Assembly (NCBI GenBank): GCA_044449065.1
Contig: JBIOHP010000012.1
Coordinates: 32,887-96,886, forward strand
DNA: 64,000 bases
Source: JBIOHP01 sp044449065
GTDB lineage: Bacteria > Bacteroidota > Ignavibacteria > UBA10030 > SZUA-254
Direction of reading: 5' to 3'
The translations under genes were made by a program, and so were the position numbers. Below the pieces are notes generated by a model, which saw only the letters and a program-made list of their open reading frames with translations, searched no databases and had not been told where the DNA came from. Positions 25,118-34,978 of this stretch are shown here, in pieces (the first letter of the stretch is position 1; each line of letters begins with the position of its first letter).

Positions 25118-26692
25118 TTATGCTCCCATTTCAATGTGTTTTATAGCGCTGGGTAGGTATTCATAAATATCCGTCGCCATTAAACTTTTTTCACCATAGT
25201 GATCTATTGCAAGATCGCCCGCAAGACCGTGCAGATATACACCGGCATATGCACCTTCTGGTTCATCCAATCCCTGCGATAATAATCCACCGATAATTCC
25301 ACTTAAAACATCTCCCGAACCTGCTGTTGCCATACCGGGATTGCCTGTTGAGTTAATGTAAACCTTTCCATCGTTTGAAGCTGTGACAGTGGGAGCTCCC
25401 TTGAGTATTAAGGTGACTTTTAATTTTTTTGCAGTTTCGCGAGCTACCTCGATACGGCGGTTTTCAATCTCGACCGATGGAACGCCGATCAGGCGAGACA
25501 ATTCACCGATATGCGGCGTTAGAATGAACTTTTTTCGAGATTTCGACCTCCAAACCGCTGAATTAAGAGGAATAGCTGCCAATCCATCAGCATCGATCAA
25601 GAATGACTTACTTGGGGTTTTAAGTACTTCCCTCACAACTACCTGAGTTTCCTTATTTTTTGATAAACCGGGTCCAACAATGACGATATCTGCCCAATCA
25701 ATTTTTTCTTTAATAGCAGTTAATGCACTTAAAGAGATTGTTCCATCTGATGTATTATCAAGGGGATCAACGATTATTTCTGTTAACTTGCGTGAAAGGA
25801 TTGGATAGACAGATCTTGGCGTTCCCAGGATAACCATTCCGGCTCCAGTCCGAAGCGCAGAGTTTGCTGCCATCGCAGCAGCGCCGGTAAATCCGGTAGA
25901 TCCCGCTAAAATATATACCTTTTTGAAGCTATATTTATGAGCAGTTATTGATCTTTTCGGAAGAAGTTTTTTAACATCGGAAGATTGAATCAGAAACGTA
26001 TCGGTATTTTTGAGTGATATTATATTAGAGGAAACGCCCATATCAATCACATCAAGCGTGCCTGCGTACTCTCTGGATTTAGAAAGAGTTAAGCCGTGTT
26101 TGTTCATCCCGATAGTGACTGTTAAATCCGCCTTCACAGCCATACCAATAATTAACCCTGTATTAGCATTTAATCCGGAAGGTATATCGATCGCAATCTT
26201 TATCGCTTGAGATTTATTGATGGCGTTGATGGCGTTAGCATAGACACCTTTGATCTCCCCCTGGAATCCAGTTCCAAAAATTGCGTCAATTATAAAATCC
26301 GAGTTATATATTTTGATAGGGGTTTTATCGGATGTAATTTCCTGAATTTCCAGCCGTCCCTCCACATCCTCCCTGCTAAACATTTCCCGAAGGATATCCA
26401 GATTGATTTTTGCATCACCTTTTATGTCCTTCATTTTAGCCAAAATATCGACATGTATACTGGCTCCACGATTATAGAGGTGGCGGGCAACGACAAATCC
26501 ATCTCCCCCGTTATTCCCTTTACCACAGATTATTGTGAATTTCTTCCCTTCAACCGAACTATAATGGCGGCAGATGCTATTTACGACTCCGATACCGGCA
26601 TTTTCCATCAATATAATACCGGGTATATGCAGCTTTTCAATTGCATAACGATCGCATTCACGGATCTGATCAGATGTGACCACGACCTCCAT
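25118..26692 (-). CDS. nnr: Bifunctional NAD(P)H-hydrate epimerase / ADP-dependent dehydratase
   Basis: Repairs hydrated NAD(P)H. About 524 residues. The N-terminal YjeF_N epimerase domain (to ~220) shows GKGNNGGDGFVVARHL and DAIFGTGFQG. The C-terminal dehydratase domain (about 235-520) shows AGSTGFTGAAAMAANSALR, the DADGLAAI and LTPHIGE segments and the ADP site NPGMATAGSGDVLSG. The ORF extends to TTG 26701, but ATG 26692, five bases after the nuoN stop, is the better start. Operon with nuoN and vanZ. Confidence 0.94.
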   Translation of the reverse strand: MEVVVTSDQIRECDRYAIEKLHIPGIILMENAGIGVVNSICRHYSSVEGKKFTIICGKGNNGGDGFVVARHLYNRGASIHVDILAKMKDIKGDAKINLDILREMFSREDVEGRLEIQEITSDKTPIKIYNSDFIIDAIFGTGFQGEIKGVYANAINAINKSQAIKIAIDIPSGLNANTGLIIGMAVKADLTVTIGMNKHGLTLSKSREYAGTLDVIDMGVSSNIISLKNTDTFLIQSSDVKKLLPKRSITAHKYSFKKVYILAGSTGFTGAAAMAANSALRTGAGMVILGTPRSVYPILSRKLTEIIVDPLDNTSDGTISLSALTAIKEKIDWADIVIVGPGLSKNKETQVVVREVLKTPSKSFLIDADGLAAIPLNSAVWRSKSRKKFILTPHIGELSRLIGVPSVEIENRRIEVARETAKKLKVTLILKGAPTVTASNDGKVYINSTGNPGMATAGSGDVLSGIIGGLLSQGLDEPEGAYAGVYLHGLAGDLAIDHYGEKSLMATDIYEYLPSAIKHIEMGA

Positions 26693-26697
26693 AGAAC

Positions 26698-28119
26698 TCA
26701 AAATAGGTGTTGGATGATAGATAAAGTGTAGGCAGGAAAGACGCCTAATTGGATTATTGCGAGAGCCGCAACTGTTATAACCATGACGCTAAGAAATGAA
26801 GGACTGGCAATAGCTTCATCATTTCCGTTTTGAAAATACATAATCACGACAATTCTCAAATAATAGTAAACGCCAATCACGCTCATCATTACACCAAAAA
26901 TGGCAAGCCAGGCGAGATTAGCGTTGATAGCGGCAATAAAAATATAATACTTGCCGAAGAACCCTCCGAATGGCGGAATGCCCGAAAGCGAGAACATGAA
27001 AATTGCCATCAGAGCTGCCAGAAATGGTTTCTTGGTTCCGAGTCCGGCGTAGTCGTTGATGGAAAGATTTTGATCTTCATCCATCTCAAGAAGCGAGATT
27101 ATGCCGAACGCTCCCAAATTCATGAACGTGTATGTCGCGATATAGAAAAGAATCCCTTCTTTTCCGAGTTGATTCAAAGCCGCTAAACCGATGAGCATGT
27201 ATCCGGCATGGGCGATGCTTGAATACGCGAGCATTCGTTTAATATTCGATTGCGAAATGGCGACAACATTGCCTATCAACATCGAAGCAGCGGCTATTAC
27301 TGATAGCGCAATTTTTAAATTAGTTGAGGGGAGATACGGATAAGCGAAGAGCAACACGAATGCTGCAAAGGCAGCCGCCTTCGCCCCGGTGGACATGAAC
27401 CCGGTAATGGTTGTTGGGGCTCCCTCATATACATCCGGCACCCACATATGGAATGGCACTGCGGCTACTTTAAAAGCAAACCCCACGAGTATTAATCCCA
27501 AGCCGGCTAAAAACATTTTCAACGAGGAAAGCACGGGCAACATCTTAACAATTGCGGCTATATTTGTGGTATGGGCTGCACCATACACAAGCGCTATTCC
27601 ATAGAGCAAAAATCCCGTTGAGAATGCGCCTAAGAGGAAGTACTTGAGTGATGATTCATTCGATTTGGCTCTCTTCCTGAAAAATCCGACCAGCACATAG
27701 AGGCAAATCGACATAAGCTCAAGCCCAAGGAAAATGACGATCAAGTCGGCGGCGGAAGCCATCAACATCATCCCAAGCGTAGCAAGAAGAATGAGAAGGT
27801 AAAACTCGCCAAAATCGGAATTGGATTTCTTCAGGTATTCACGCGAGAGAACGATGGTAATAAACGCTCCGGCAAGAAACAGCACTCCAAAAAAGCTGCC
27901 GTAGCCGCTCTGGGTTATCATATTTGCAAACGAATCGCCCGTGGGTAATAACCTTCCGGTAGTTATTACAAGATCAACGGCTATCCCTACCAGCGATACC
28001 CAAAAAGATACCTCTGCGCTTTTTTTTATAAACGCTTCTAAAATCAAAACGACGAGAGATAACCCTGCTAAAAATACTATCGGTAAAATTGAATAAAAAT
28101 CGTAATTATAGATATTCAT
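26698..28119 (-). CDS. nuoN: NADH-quinone oxidoreductase subunit N
   Basis: Antiporter-like membrane subunit of complex I. 473 residues, about 14 helices. Key features are the charged residues in FLGLELMSICLYVL, the AFKVAAVPFHMWVPDVYEGAPT loop and QSNIKRMLAYSSIAHAGYM. It leads the nnr-vanZ-tgt-yajC-ribBA run and is separated from the rest of nuoJKLM by a 534-bp space with mobile repeats. Confidence 0.96.
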   Translation of the reverse strand: MNIYNYDFYSILPIVFLAGLSLVVLILEAFIKKSAEVSFWVSLVGIAVDLVITTGRLLPTGDSFANMITQSGYGSFFGVLFLAGAFITIVLSREYLKKSNSDFGEFYLLILLATLGMMLMASAADLIVIFLGLELMSICLYVLVGFFRKRAKSNESSLKYFLLGAFSTGFLLYGIALVYGAAHTTNIAAIVKMLPVLSSLKMFLAGLGLILVGFAFKVAAVPFHMWVPDVYEGAPTTITGFMSTGAKAAAFAAFVLLFAYPYLPSTNLKIALSVIAAASMLIGNVVAISQSNIKRMLAYSSIAHAGYMLIGLAALNQLGKEGILFYIATYTFMNLGAFGIISLLEMDEDQNLSINDYAGLGTKKPFLAALMAIFMFSLSGIPPFGGFFGKYYIFIAAINANLAWLAIFGVMMSVIGVYYYLRIVVIMYFQNGNDEAIASPSFLSVMVITVAALAIIQLGVFPAYTLSIIQHLF

Positions 28120-28223
28120 GCTCGAACTATGTGAATGTTCATTGAATTTATTCAGCGGTATAGATTACAAAGTTAATGAAAATTAGGCAGTGTTACAAAC
28201 AGGAGTTTTTGACCGGCTTTTCA

Positions 28224-28336
28224 AAACCCCCTCACCTTCGGCGATCCCCCTTTGACAAGGGGGAATCATATTTTCGCTAAAGATAAAATCTGACAAGAGT
28301 GATTATACCCCCTTGTCAAAGGGGGCATGGGGGTTT
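28224..28336. repeat. Inverted repeat with perfect 18-bp arms
   Basis: Arms 28246-28263 (CCCCCTTTGACAAGGGGG) and 28308-28325 are exact reverse complements, and each arm is itself nearly palindromic. Outer AAACCCCC (about 28225) and GGGGGTTT (about 28329) extend the pairing. It lies upstream of nuoN. Confidence 0.7.
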
Positions 28337-28475
28337 CATATGAACCGGAGCCAATTAACCTCCAGCAATCCTTCTTTTCTTTCGTAGTTCCTCGCGCTTG
28401 AATACCGCCAATGTTAGGCATACCGGGACATGCTGGGTTATTAATTGTTTATGACGCGGGAGCGTCGGCGACCAG

Positions 28476-28634
28476 CTTCCCACCGAAGACAAACTGTGTG
28501 AAAACTCGGAGTCATCGTTTAAACAAGATTCAAAGTTTTGTAATTTGCATTGATATAAGGAGATTGCTACGTCCCGTCAAAAAGAATGACGGGACTCGCA
28601 ATGACTTTTCACACAGTCTGAAGACGGTGGGAAG
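28476..28634. mobile_element. MITE-like element family A, full copy 1
   Basis: About 159 bp. Left end CTTCCCACCG...ACTGTGTGAAAACTC (28476-28507) and right end (28603-28634) are inverted copies over ~30 bp with few mismatches. Inside, ATTGC...CGTCCCGTCA pairs with TGACGGGACTCGCAAT. No coding. The same layout occurs at 49394-49536, with partial copies at 20211 and 7436. Confidence 0.75.
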
Positions 28635-28653
28635 GAGGAATTTATCATAAATT

Positions 28654-30138
28654 TTAAAAAAATACCAACCATATCACAAAGAACAACGGCAGTAGAATTG
28701 GAATTGAATACCGTGTGATATACTCAATAAACGACGGGCACTTTGTATGATGCTGCTCTGCGATTGATTTAATCATAAAGTTTGGTCCGTTCCCTATATA
28801 CGTCATCGCTCCAAAGAACACCGCACCAATTGATACCGCCTTTAAATATATCTCACTATTCGCGATGAGATACGATATACGGATATTTTCAACAGAGACT
28901 ACTCCCGCCGCAACAGATTCTGATTGATTAGCCAATAACACCTGCATCGCTCGTTGAATATCGGGAGCCATTTGCATCGCGGCATTTCCTTTTGCCGTAA
29001 TAAGATTTTGTACCTGGCTCACGGCTTCCGGAGTAACATTTAAACCAATAGCGGCGTGAAGAAAATTGTAATACGTCGGGGCATTATCCAGCACGCTCGA
29101 AAGTCCCCCTGTCGCCCAGTAATACGCTCCGGCGGTCTTCAGACCGATGGCTGCGGCGTGAGCTTCCAGCAAATCAAGCGCCGGAACCATGGTGATAAAT
29201 ATTCCGAAAAATAATATCGCAACTTCCACAATCGGATGAAAAGCGAAATTATTCTGTTTGTGGATGTCCTTCCTTGTGGTGATATACGAGCCCGCCGCCG
29301 CGCAGATCATGATAATCTCGCGGATGTATTTCGGCTCGCGAATGAACACAGCAATAAGAATAATGGCTATAAAGAACGTGTTTTGCAAGCCGCGAACCTG
29401 CGCTTCTTCATGAAATTCCACTGATGGGGCGAGATGCTGCTCTCTTAATATTTTCTTAAACGATATGGAATCGATAATAAAAAATAGGATAAGAAGAACC
29501 GCAAGAGCAAATACCCATATCACCCATAAGTTTTTAACCGCCCAGAAAAATGGCACGCCGATGAGATACCCCAGAAACAGAGGCGGATCGCCGATGGGCG
29601 TAAGCGCTCCTCCTATATTTCCCACCAGAAATATGAAAAATATTATATGGAAGGGTTTTAAGCGGTTCTTATTAACGTTCAGGTAGGGCCTGATCATGAT
29701 CATCGATGCGCCGGTCGTCCCGACAACATTCGATATGATCGCGCCGATTAACAACGTGAGCGTGTTGGAGACCGGATTCGATTTTCCCCTTAACCTGATG
29801 ACTATCCCGCCGGAAACAATAAATAACGAGGCAAGCAGCACAATGAAACTGATGTAATCATTGAACGTGCGGTACTCCCTGCTCAGATCACCGACCGAGA
29901 CCAGATAATAAAGAATGGTAAGCGCTGCAAAACCGAATGAGAAAAAAGGATAGTATCTCTCCCACCATTCTTTATTAATAAGCGGCATGACGGCAATCGC
30001 CAGAAGCAATAAAACGAATGGCGCCACCGAGAGCGTTGAAAGATCTGAAATACTTTGGAAGATGAGGAGGATAGAACTTATGGGAGAAATAATACCCGGA
30101 ATACCAACGCTGAAAGAATATCCGATGACGCCGTGCAT
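28654..30138 (-). CDS. ArsB/NhaD-type cation:proton antiporter within the nuo cluster
   Basis: About 494 residues with 11-13 membrane helices, of the ion-transporter superfamily that contains NhaD, CitM and ArsB. Motifs include GAIISNVVGTTGASMIMIRP, GNIGGALTPIGDPPLFLGYL and the mirrored half SSVLDNAPTYYNF, the two re-entrant substrate loops of this fold; the intact GDPP and DNAPTY signatures are those of NhaD-like sodium antiporters. The start is ATG 30138, which overlaps the nuoM stop as TGATG (a GTG lies one codon earlier). The overlap means tight coupling with nuoM. A role in sodium or pH homeostasis beside complex I is inferred. Confidence 0.85.
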   Translation of the reverse strand: MHGVIGYSFSVGIPGIISPISSILLIFQSISDLSTLSVAPFVLLLLAIAVMPLINKEWWERYYPFFSFGFAALTILYYLVSVGDLSREYRTFNDYISFIVLLASLFIVSGGIVIRLRGKSNPVSNTLTLLIGAIISNVVGTTGASMIMIRPYLNVNKNRLKPFHIIFFIFLVGNIGGALTPIGDPPLFLGYLIGVPFFWAVKNLWVIWVFALAVLLILFFIIDSISFKKILREQHLAPSVEFHEEAQVRGLQNTFFIAIILIAVFIREPKYIREIIMICAAAGSYITTRKDIHKQNNFAFHPIVEVAILFFGIFITMVPALDLLEAHAAAIGLKTAGAYYWATGGLSSVLDNAPTYYNFLHAAIGLNVTPEAVSQVQNLITAKGNAAMQMAPDIQRAMQVLLANQSESVAAGVVSVENIRISYLIANSEIYLKAVSIGAVFFGAMTYIGNGPNFMIKSIAEQHHTKCPSFIEYITRYSIPILLPLFFVIWLVFF

Positions 30139-31700
30139 CACTTCGGCTGGTCAGCCGGACGAGTATCGATCCGGTTGAGTGTCAGCGCGTGCGGTGATTG
30201 TTGCGGAGTATAAACCGAAACCACTTTCGTTGCCGCAAGTGAGCTTTTCTTCAGGAATGTGCCCGGATATACCCCGATCCAAACGATAAAAAGAATGATG
30301 GGAACCATGAGGGCAAACTCGCGCCATGAGAGATCGTTTAATTTTTCATTGAGGGCGTTCGTGATTTTACCGAAGATTACCCGTTGATACATCCACAAAA
30401 GATACACTGCCGCGAAGATAACTCCCGTTGCAGCAAAAATCGTAAACCATTTATTGATGAAGGGCGAATGGAACGCCCCCAGCAGAATGAGAAACTCCCC
30501 GACGAATCCGTTTAAGCCCGGCAATCCAATCGATGATAATGAGACAATCATAAAAATAGTCGAAAAGACCGGCATCACTTTCGCTAAGCCGCCAAATTCT
30601 GATATCATGCGGGTATGGCGGCGTTCGTAGATCATCCCCACCATAAGGAATAACGCCCCTGTCGATAAACCATGATTGACCATCTGAATGATGCTTCCCT
30701 GAATTCCCTCATCGGTCAGGGAACAGATTCCCAGAACGACAAATCCCAAATGACTCACCGAAGAATACGCGACCAATTTTTTCATATCGGTTTGCACCAT
30801 GGAAACAAGCGCACCGTAGATAATCCCTATGACTGCGAGCGTTGAGAGATACGGAAGAAATATCAGAGCCGCTGAGGGAAATAACGGGAAACAGAATCTG
30901 AGCAAGCCGTATGTTCCCATTTTCAGCAAAACACCGGCAAGGAGAACGCTGCCTGCGGTTGGCGCTTCCACGTGGGCATCGGGCAGCCATGTGTGAAACG
31001 GAAAGAGCGGCACCTTAATGGCAAAACTGATTGTGAAGGCGAGGAACATCCAAATTTGAATTCCGATCGGAATTTGCGGTCCGATGATATTGAGCTGCTG
31101 CAATTCGGTGGTGAATTGTCCTCCCGGCAAAATCGACGCCCAGTACCCGAGGGAAACAATTGCGATGAGCATCAACAAACTCCCCGCCATTGTATAGAGG
31201 AAGAACTTTACTGCGGCATAAATTTTATTCGATCCTCCCCAGACGCCGATGATGAAGTACATCGGAATGAGCATCGCTTCCCAGAAAATATAGAACAGGA
31301 AGAGGTCAATAGACGCAAAGACGCCGATCATCCCTGTTTCCAGCAGTAATATCATCATCGTATATCCTTTAACTTTATCCTCAATGGAATTCCACGAGGA
31401 TAATAGGGCGATGGGAGTCAGCAATGTAGTGAGCATGATCAGTAAAAGCGATAATCCATCGATGCCCACATTATAGGAGATATTCAACGATTGGATCCAG
31501 GAAATCTTATGCACAAACTGCATCGCTGAATTATCCTGGTTGAAATTCCAGTACATGAAGAGCGAAAGAATGAACGTTGCCGCGCTAAAGAACAATCCCA
31601 CCGATTTTATCATCAGCGTTTGTTCCTTTTTGAACATCAGCAGCGCTATCGCTCCGACGAGCGGAAAAAAGATCACACGGGTGAGTATATATGAATCCAT
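30138..31700 (-). CDS. nuoM: NADH-quinone oxidoreductase subunit M
   Basis: Proton-pumping antiporter-like subunit. 520 residues, 14 helices. Visible landmarks: LLLETGMIGVFASIDLFLFYIFWE (with the key glutamate), FAIKVPLFPFHTWLPDAHVEAPT, and MKKLVAYSSVSHLGFVVLG. Ends TGA overlapping the next gene. It follows nuoL by 19 bp. Confidence 0.97.
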   Translation of the reverse strand: MDSYILTRVIFFPLVGAIALLMFKKEQTLMIKSVGLFFSAATFILSLFMYWNFNQDNSAMQFVHKISWIQSLNISYNVGIDGLSLLLIMLTTLLTPIALLSSWNSIEDKVKGYTMMILLLETGMIGVFASIDLFLFYIFWEAMLIPMYFIIGVWGGSNKIYAAVKFFLYTMAGSLLMLIAIVSLGYWASILPGGQFTTELQQLNIIGPQIPIGIQIWMFLAFTISFAIKVPLFPFHTWLPDAHVEAPTAGSVLLAGVLLKMGTYGLLRFCFPLFPSAALIFLPYLSTLAVIGIIYGALVSMVQTDMKKLVAYSSVSHLGFVVLGICSLTDEGIQGSIIQMVNHGLSTGALFLMVGMIYERRHTRMISEFGGLAKVMPVFSTIFMIVSLSSIGLPGLNGFVGEFLILLGAFHSPFINKWFTIFAATGVIFAAVYLLWMYQRVIFGKITNALNEKLNDLSWREFALMVPIILFIVWIGVYPGTFLKKSSLAATKVVSVYTPQQSPHALTLNRIDTRPADQPK

Positions 31701-31719
31701 TACGATCGCTTGTTCATTA

Positions 31720-33672
31720 TCATCTTATGAGAAGAATACCCAGTATCACAATGATACCGAGAACGAATATCATTGCATAGCTTTGCGTTATACCGGTTTG
31801 AATCCGGCGAATCTGCCCGCTGCCGAAATCGACCAACCGTGCGACGCCATTCACCGCGCCATCGATGACCGGGATATCGAATTTTTTCCACAATACTTTA
31901 TCCGATCCGTTTTTAATTACGTTCACAACTGCGGCGTCGTAAATTTCATCGACGTAATATTTATTCCACAATATTTTATAGAAAATGCTGAAGCGTTTCG
32001 CGGCGTTCTGGGCAAAAGCGGGTTTCTTTAGATAAATCGTTCTTGCGGCAAAGATAGAACCTGCCGCCAATGCAACGGATAGAGCCATGAGGATATATTC
32101 TGTGCTTTCCCCGCCCAACTCAAAAGTTGTCAATCGCGATTCAGCCCTGAAGAAGACCGGTTCCAGCCAATGTTCAAGCGCGTTACCACCCCCAAGACTC
32201 GCGGGAATTCCGACAAACCCTCCGACGATTGATAAAATGGCAAGGATGATTAACGGAACAGTCATCAGTTTGGGAGCTTCATGGGGATGTGCGTGAGACG
32301 ACCAGCGCGATTCTCCCTCGAAAGTCAGCGAGACAAGCCGGAACATATAAAACGCCGTAAGTCCCGCGCCTACCCAGCCGAATATCCAGTAAAGAACCGA
32401 TCCTTGTGAAAATGCCCGCCATAAAATCTCATCTTTGCTGAAGAATCCGGATAACGGAGGAATTCCGGAGATTGCCAGGGCTGCAATAAAAAATGTTTTA
32501 TAGGTGACAGGCATATGTTTTTTCAAATTGCCCATCTTCTGGATATCCTGCTCATCATGCATTGCATGGATAACCGAACCGGCACCGAGGAAGAGCAGCG
32601 CTTTGAAAAAGGCATGAGTCATGACATGGAAGATACCCGCGGCAAACGCGCCGACGCCAAGCCCCAGAAACATATACCCAAGCTGGCTGATCGTTGAATA
32701 TGCCAGCACCTTCTTGATGTCATTTTGAACTAACCCCATCGTCCCGGCGAACACCGCGGTAATAAGACCGATAATCGCCACCACCTCCATCGATACAGGC
32801 GCTAACGCATAGAGAATCGAACAACGCGCTACCATATAGATTCCGGCCGTGACCATCGTCGCTGCATGAATGAGCGCACTCACCGGCGTCGGTCCTGCCA
32901 TCGCGTCAGGCAGCCAAACGAAAAGCGGAATCTGCGCTGACTTACCCGTTGCACCGAGAAAGAGAAAAAGAGTTATCGCCACGATTGATCTGCTGCCCGG
33001 ATTAATCATCCCGTTTGCCCGCGAGAATACATCTTCGAACGTGAGCGAACCAAAAATCGAGAAGATCATGAACATGGCGATCAGGAAACCAAAATCGCCG
33101 ATACGATTTACGATAAACGCTTTCTTTGCCGCGTCGCTCGTGGTCGCTGTGCCCGGCGCGTACCCACCCGTCTCAAATTTCCTGTCATGCCAGAAACCGA
33201 TGAGAAGGTATGAACAGAGACCGACTCCCTCCCATCCAAGAAACATAAGGAGGAAATTATCCGCCATCACCAGGTTCAGCATCATGAAGATGAAAAGATT
33301 CAGGTAGGCGAAGAATCTCCAGAACCCCGGATCGCCGTGCATGTATCCGATTGAATAGACATGAATCAGGAAACCCACGCCCGTCACAATTAACACCATC
33401 ACGATAGATAACTGATCGATCTGATAGGCGATATCGACAGAGAACGTACCTGCGCTTATCCATGTGAATAACCGGACAATATGCATTCGGTCCTCAGCAG
33501 GAGATTTCAGCATCTCGATGAATATCATCACTGCAAGAATCAAAGAAACACCGATGGCGCCGCTGCCAATGATACCAGTGATTTTCTCTGAGTTTATTTT
33601 TTTGCCGAGAAGTCCGTTTACCAGAAATCCGATAAACGGAACAAGGACAATATATGGCGCGAACGGGATCAT
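31720..33672 (-). CDS. nuoL: NADH-quinone oxidoreductase subunit L
   Basis: Largest antiporter-like subunit at the distal end of the membrane arm. 650 residues. Landmarks: FLGWEGVGLCSYLLIGFW, SAQIPLFVWLPDAMAGPTPVSALIHAATMVTAGIYMV, DIKKVLAYSTISQLGYM, and the long C-terminal lateral helix followed by a last membrane helix (AMIFVLGIIVILGILL). ATG at 33672. Confidence 0.97.
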   Translation of the reverse strand: MIPFAPYIVLVPFIGFLVNGLLGKKINSEKITGIIGSGAIGVSLILAVMIFIEMLKSPAEDRMHIVRLFTWISAGTFSVDIAYQIDQLSIVMVLIVTGVGFLIHVYSIGYMHGDPGFWRFFAYLNLFIFMMLNLVMADNFLLMFLGWEGVGLCSYLLIGFWHDRKFETGGYAPGTATTSDAAKKAFIVNRIGDFGFLIAMFMIFSIFGSLTFEDVFSRANGMINPGSRSIVAITLFLFLGATGKSAQIPLFVWLPDAMAGPTPVSALIHAATMVTAGIYMVARCSILYALAPVSMEVVAIIGLITAVFAGTMGLVQNDIKKVLAYSTISQLGYMFLGLGVGAFAAGIFHVMTHAFFKALLFLGAGSVIHAMHDEQDIQKMGNLKKHMPVTYKTFFIAALAISGIPPLSGFFSKDEILWRAFSQGSVLYWIFGWVGAGLTAFYMFRLVSLTFEGESRWSSHAHPHEAPKLMTVPLIILAILSIVGGFVGIPASLGGGNALEHWLEPVFFRAESRLTTFELGGESTEYILMALSVALAAGSIFAARTIYLKKPAFAQNAAKRFSIFYKILWNKYYVDEIYDAAVVNVIKNGSDKVLWKKFDIPVIDGAVNGVARLVDFGSGQIRRIQTGITQSYAMIFVLGIIVILGILLIR

Positions 33673-33684
33673 TCTAAAATTTAT

Positions 33685-33993
33685 CTACCACTTCATAATA
33701 TTAATTTCTTCGACATGCACCGTCTGCTTATTCCGGAAGAGAGAAATGATGATCGCGAGACCAACTGCAGCTTCGGCGGCAGCAACTGCCATAACAAAAA
33801 ACACCAGCATCTGTCCGGTGGAATCACCCGAAAACATGGAAAACGTAACAAGCGTAAGATTGACGGAATTCAACATGAGCTCGATGCTCATAAAAATAAT
33901 GATGACGTTCCGGCGAAGGAGCACGCCGATCACGCCGATGGTGAACAGAACGGCGCTGAGAACAAGATAATATTCTTCCGGTATGGGGGGCAT
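33685..33993 (-). CDS. nuoK: NADH-quinone oxidoreductase subunit K
   Basis: 102 residues, three helices. The two buried glutamates used for proton transfer are visible in FMSIELMLNSVNL and VAAAEAAVGLAI. It starts 3 bp after the nuoJ stop and ends 12 bp before nuoL. Confidence 0.97.
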   Translation of the reverse strand: MPPIPEEYYLVLSAVLFTIGVIGVLLRRNVIIIFMSIELMLNSVNLTLVTFSMFSGDSTGQMLVFFVMAVAAAEAAVGLAIIISLFRNKQTVHVEEINIMKW

Positions 33994-33996
33994 TTA

Positions 33997-34509
33997 TTAT
34001 TCGAATTTCTTTTTAGCGAGAACGATCACTCCCACCATTGCGGCGAGCAATAGCATGGAGGTAATTTCAAAGGGAACTAGGTACGCGCGGAAGAGTACCT
34101 TCCCGATTGATTCAATGGTTCCGATCTGGAGGGCGTCATTTCCAAGTGTGGGCGCTCTTTTGGGGACCAAGCTTATCCCTGCAATAATTTCAAGCGATGC
34201 AAGAATTGGCAATCCAACGGCGATCATCTTCAAGTATTTATTCTGCTTGCTGAATAATTTCTCCTCTTGCCCTAAGTTTAATAACATAATGACAAAGAGG
34301 AATAAAACCATTATCGCCCCGGCATACACTAATATCTGAATGATAGCAATAAATTGAGCGTGCAGCGTGAGATAGAGCAGTGCGAGGCAGAAAAAATTAA
34401 CGATAAGAAAAAGAACACTCATGACCGGATTCGGTCGGGTGACCATCAGGATGGCTGAAGCAACTGCAACAATAGATACCGCGATGAAAAAGATTAATTC
34501 AAAATTCAT
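33997..34509 (-). CDS. nuoJ: NADH-quinone oxidoreductase subunit J
   Basis: 170 residues, five helices. The third helix carries the pi-bulge region QILVYAGAIMVLFLFVIMLL, typical of NuoJ. It is the first gene of this nuo block; nuoA-I are not upstream. Upstream lies a 460-bp space with palindromic elements and divergent polX. Confidence 0.96.
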   Translation of the reverse strand: MNFELIFFIAVSIVAVASAILMVTRPNPVMSVLFLIVNFFCLALLYLTLHAQFIAIIQILVYAGAIMVLFLFVIMLLNLGQEEKLFSKQNKYLKMIAVGLPILASLEIIAGISLVPKRAPTLGNDALQIGTIESIGKVLFRAYLVPFEITSMLLLAAMVGVIVLAKKKFE

Positions 34510-34643
34510 TCGTATTTAATCGGTTTCGGATGAAAAGCCATTTAAGATACCAAATTTTTGGATAGATTCAAAAAAAAGTCTTCTTAAAATACGATGTTTT
34601 TGTTGTTCCAGTCCATCGGAAGCTATGCGAAAACTCCATTAGC

Positions 34644-34768
34644 GTAGTAGCCGACCCGCCTAACCGGACGGGCAGGGCGGTCTGGTCGCTGATCAGCGAA
34701 TTCATTAGCATTATCCAACGGGTTTGATAACCAGCCCGGCGCCGTCGTGAAGGAGGTCCGCCTACTAC
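34644..34768. mobile_element. 125-bp MITE-like inverted-repeat element
   Basis: Ends GTAGTAGCCGACC and GGTCCGCCTACTAC are imperfect inverted repeats. A perfect 12-bp palindrome CGCTGATCAGCG sits at 34687-34698. No coding capacity. Confidence 0.55.
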
Positions 34769-34817
34769 ATTAAAAATCTATTTATCACATACCCTCCATC
34801 GATTTAATATCGGGTTT

Positions 34818-34882
34818 ACTGTACAGCAAAGCGCTGCTTTGCTGAGATGCTCAACAAAGCTGGCGCATTGTTGTACAAAGTA
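34818..34882. repeat. Palindromic repeat related to 4565-4595
   Basis: Arms TGTACAGCAAAGCG and CGCATTGTTGTACA pair at 12 of 14 positions. The words 'caaagctggcgc' and 'gtaca' also appear near 4567-4593, so it is a dispersed repeat. Confidence 0.5.
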
Positions 34883-34978
34883 CACTTGAGGACATCTTTA
34901 CAAACAGTCTTTCAGTTGCCTGAAATCGATCATAGTGAGGGTTGAATCTTACCTCTCCTTTATGTAATTTTGTTCTCT

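Larger units (their letters stand above)
34510..34978. other. Divergent intergenic region between nuoJ and polX
   Basis: Should hold promoters for both directions, but no clear promoter was recognised. Most of it is repeat: a terminally inverted element at 34644-34768 and a palindrome at 34818-34882. A segment near 34614-34640 (ccatcgg ... cgaaaactcc) may be a decayed end of family A. Confidence 0.5.
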
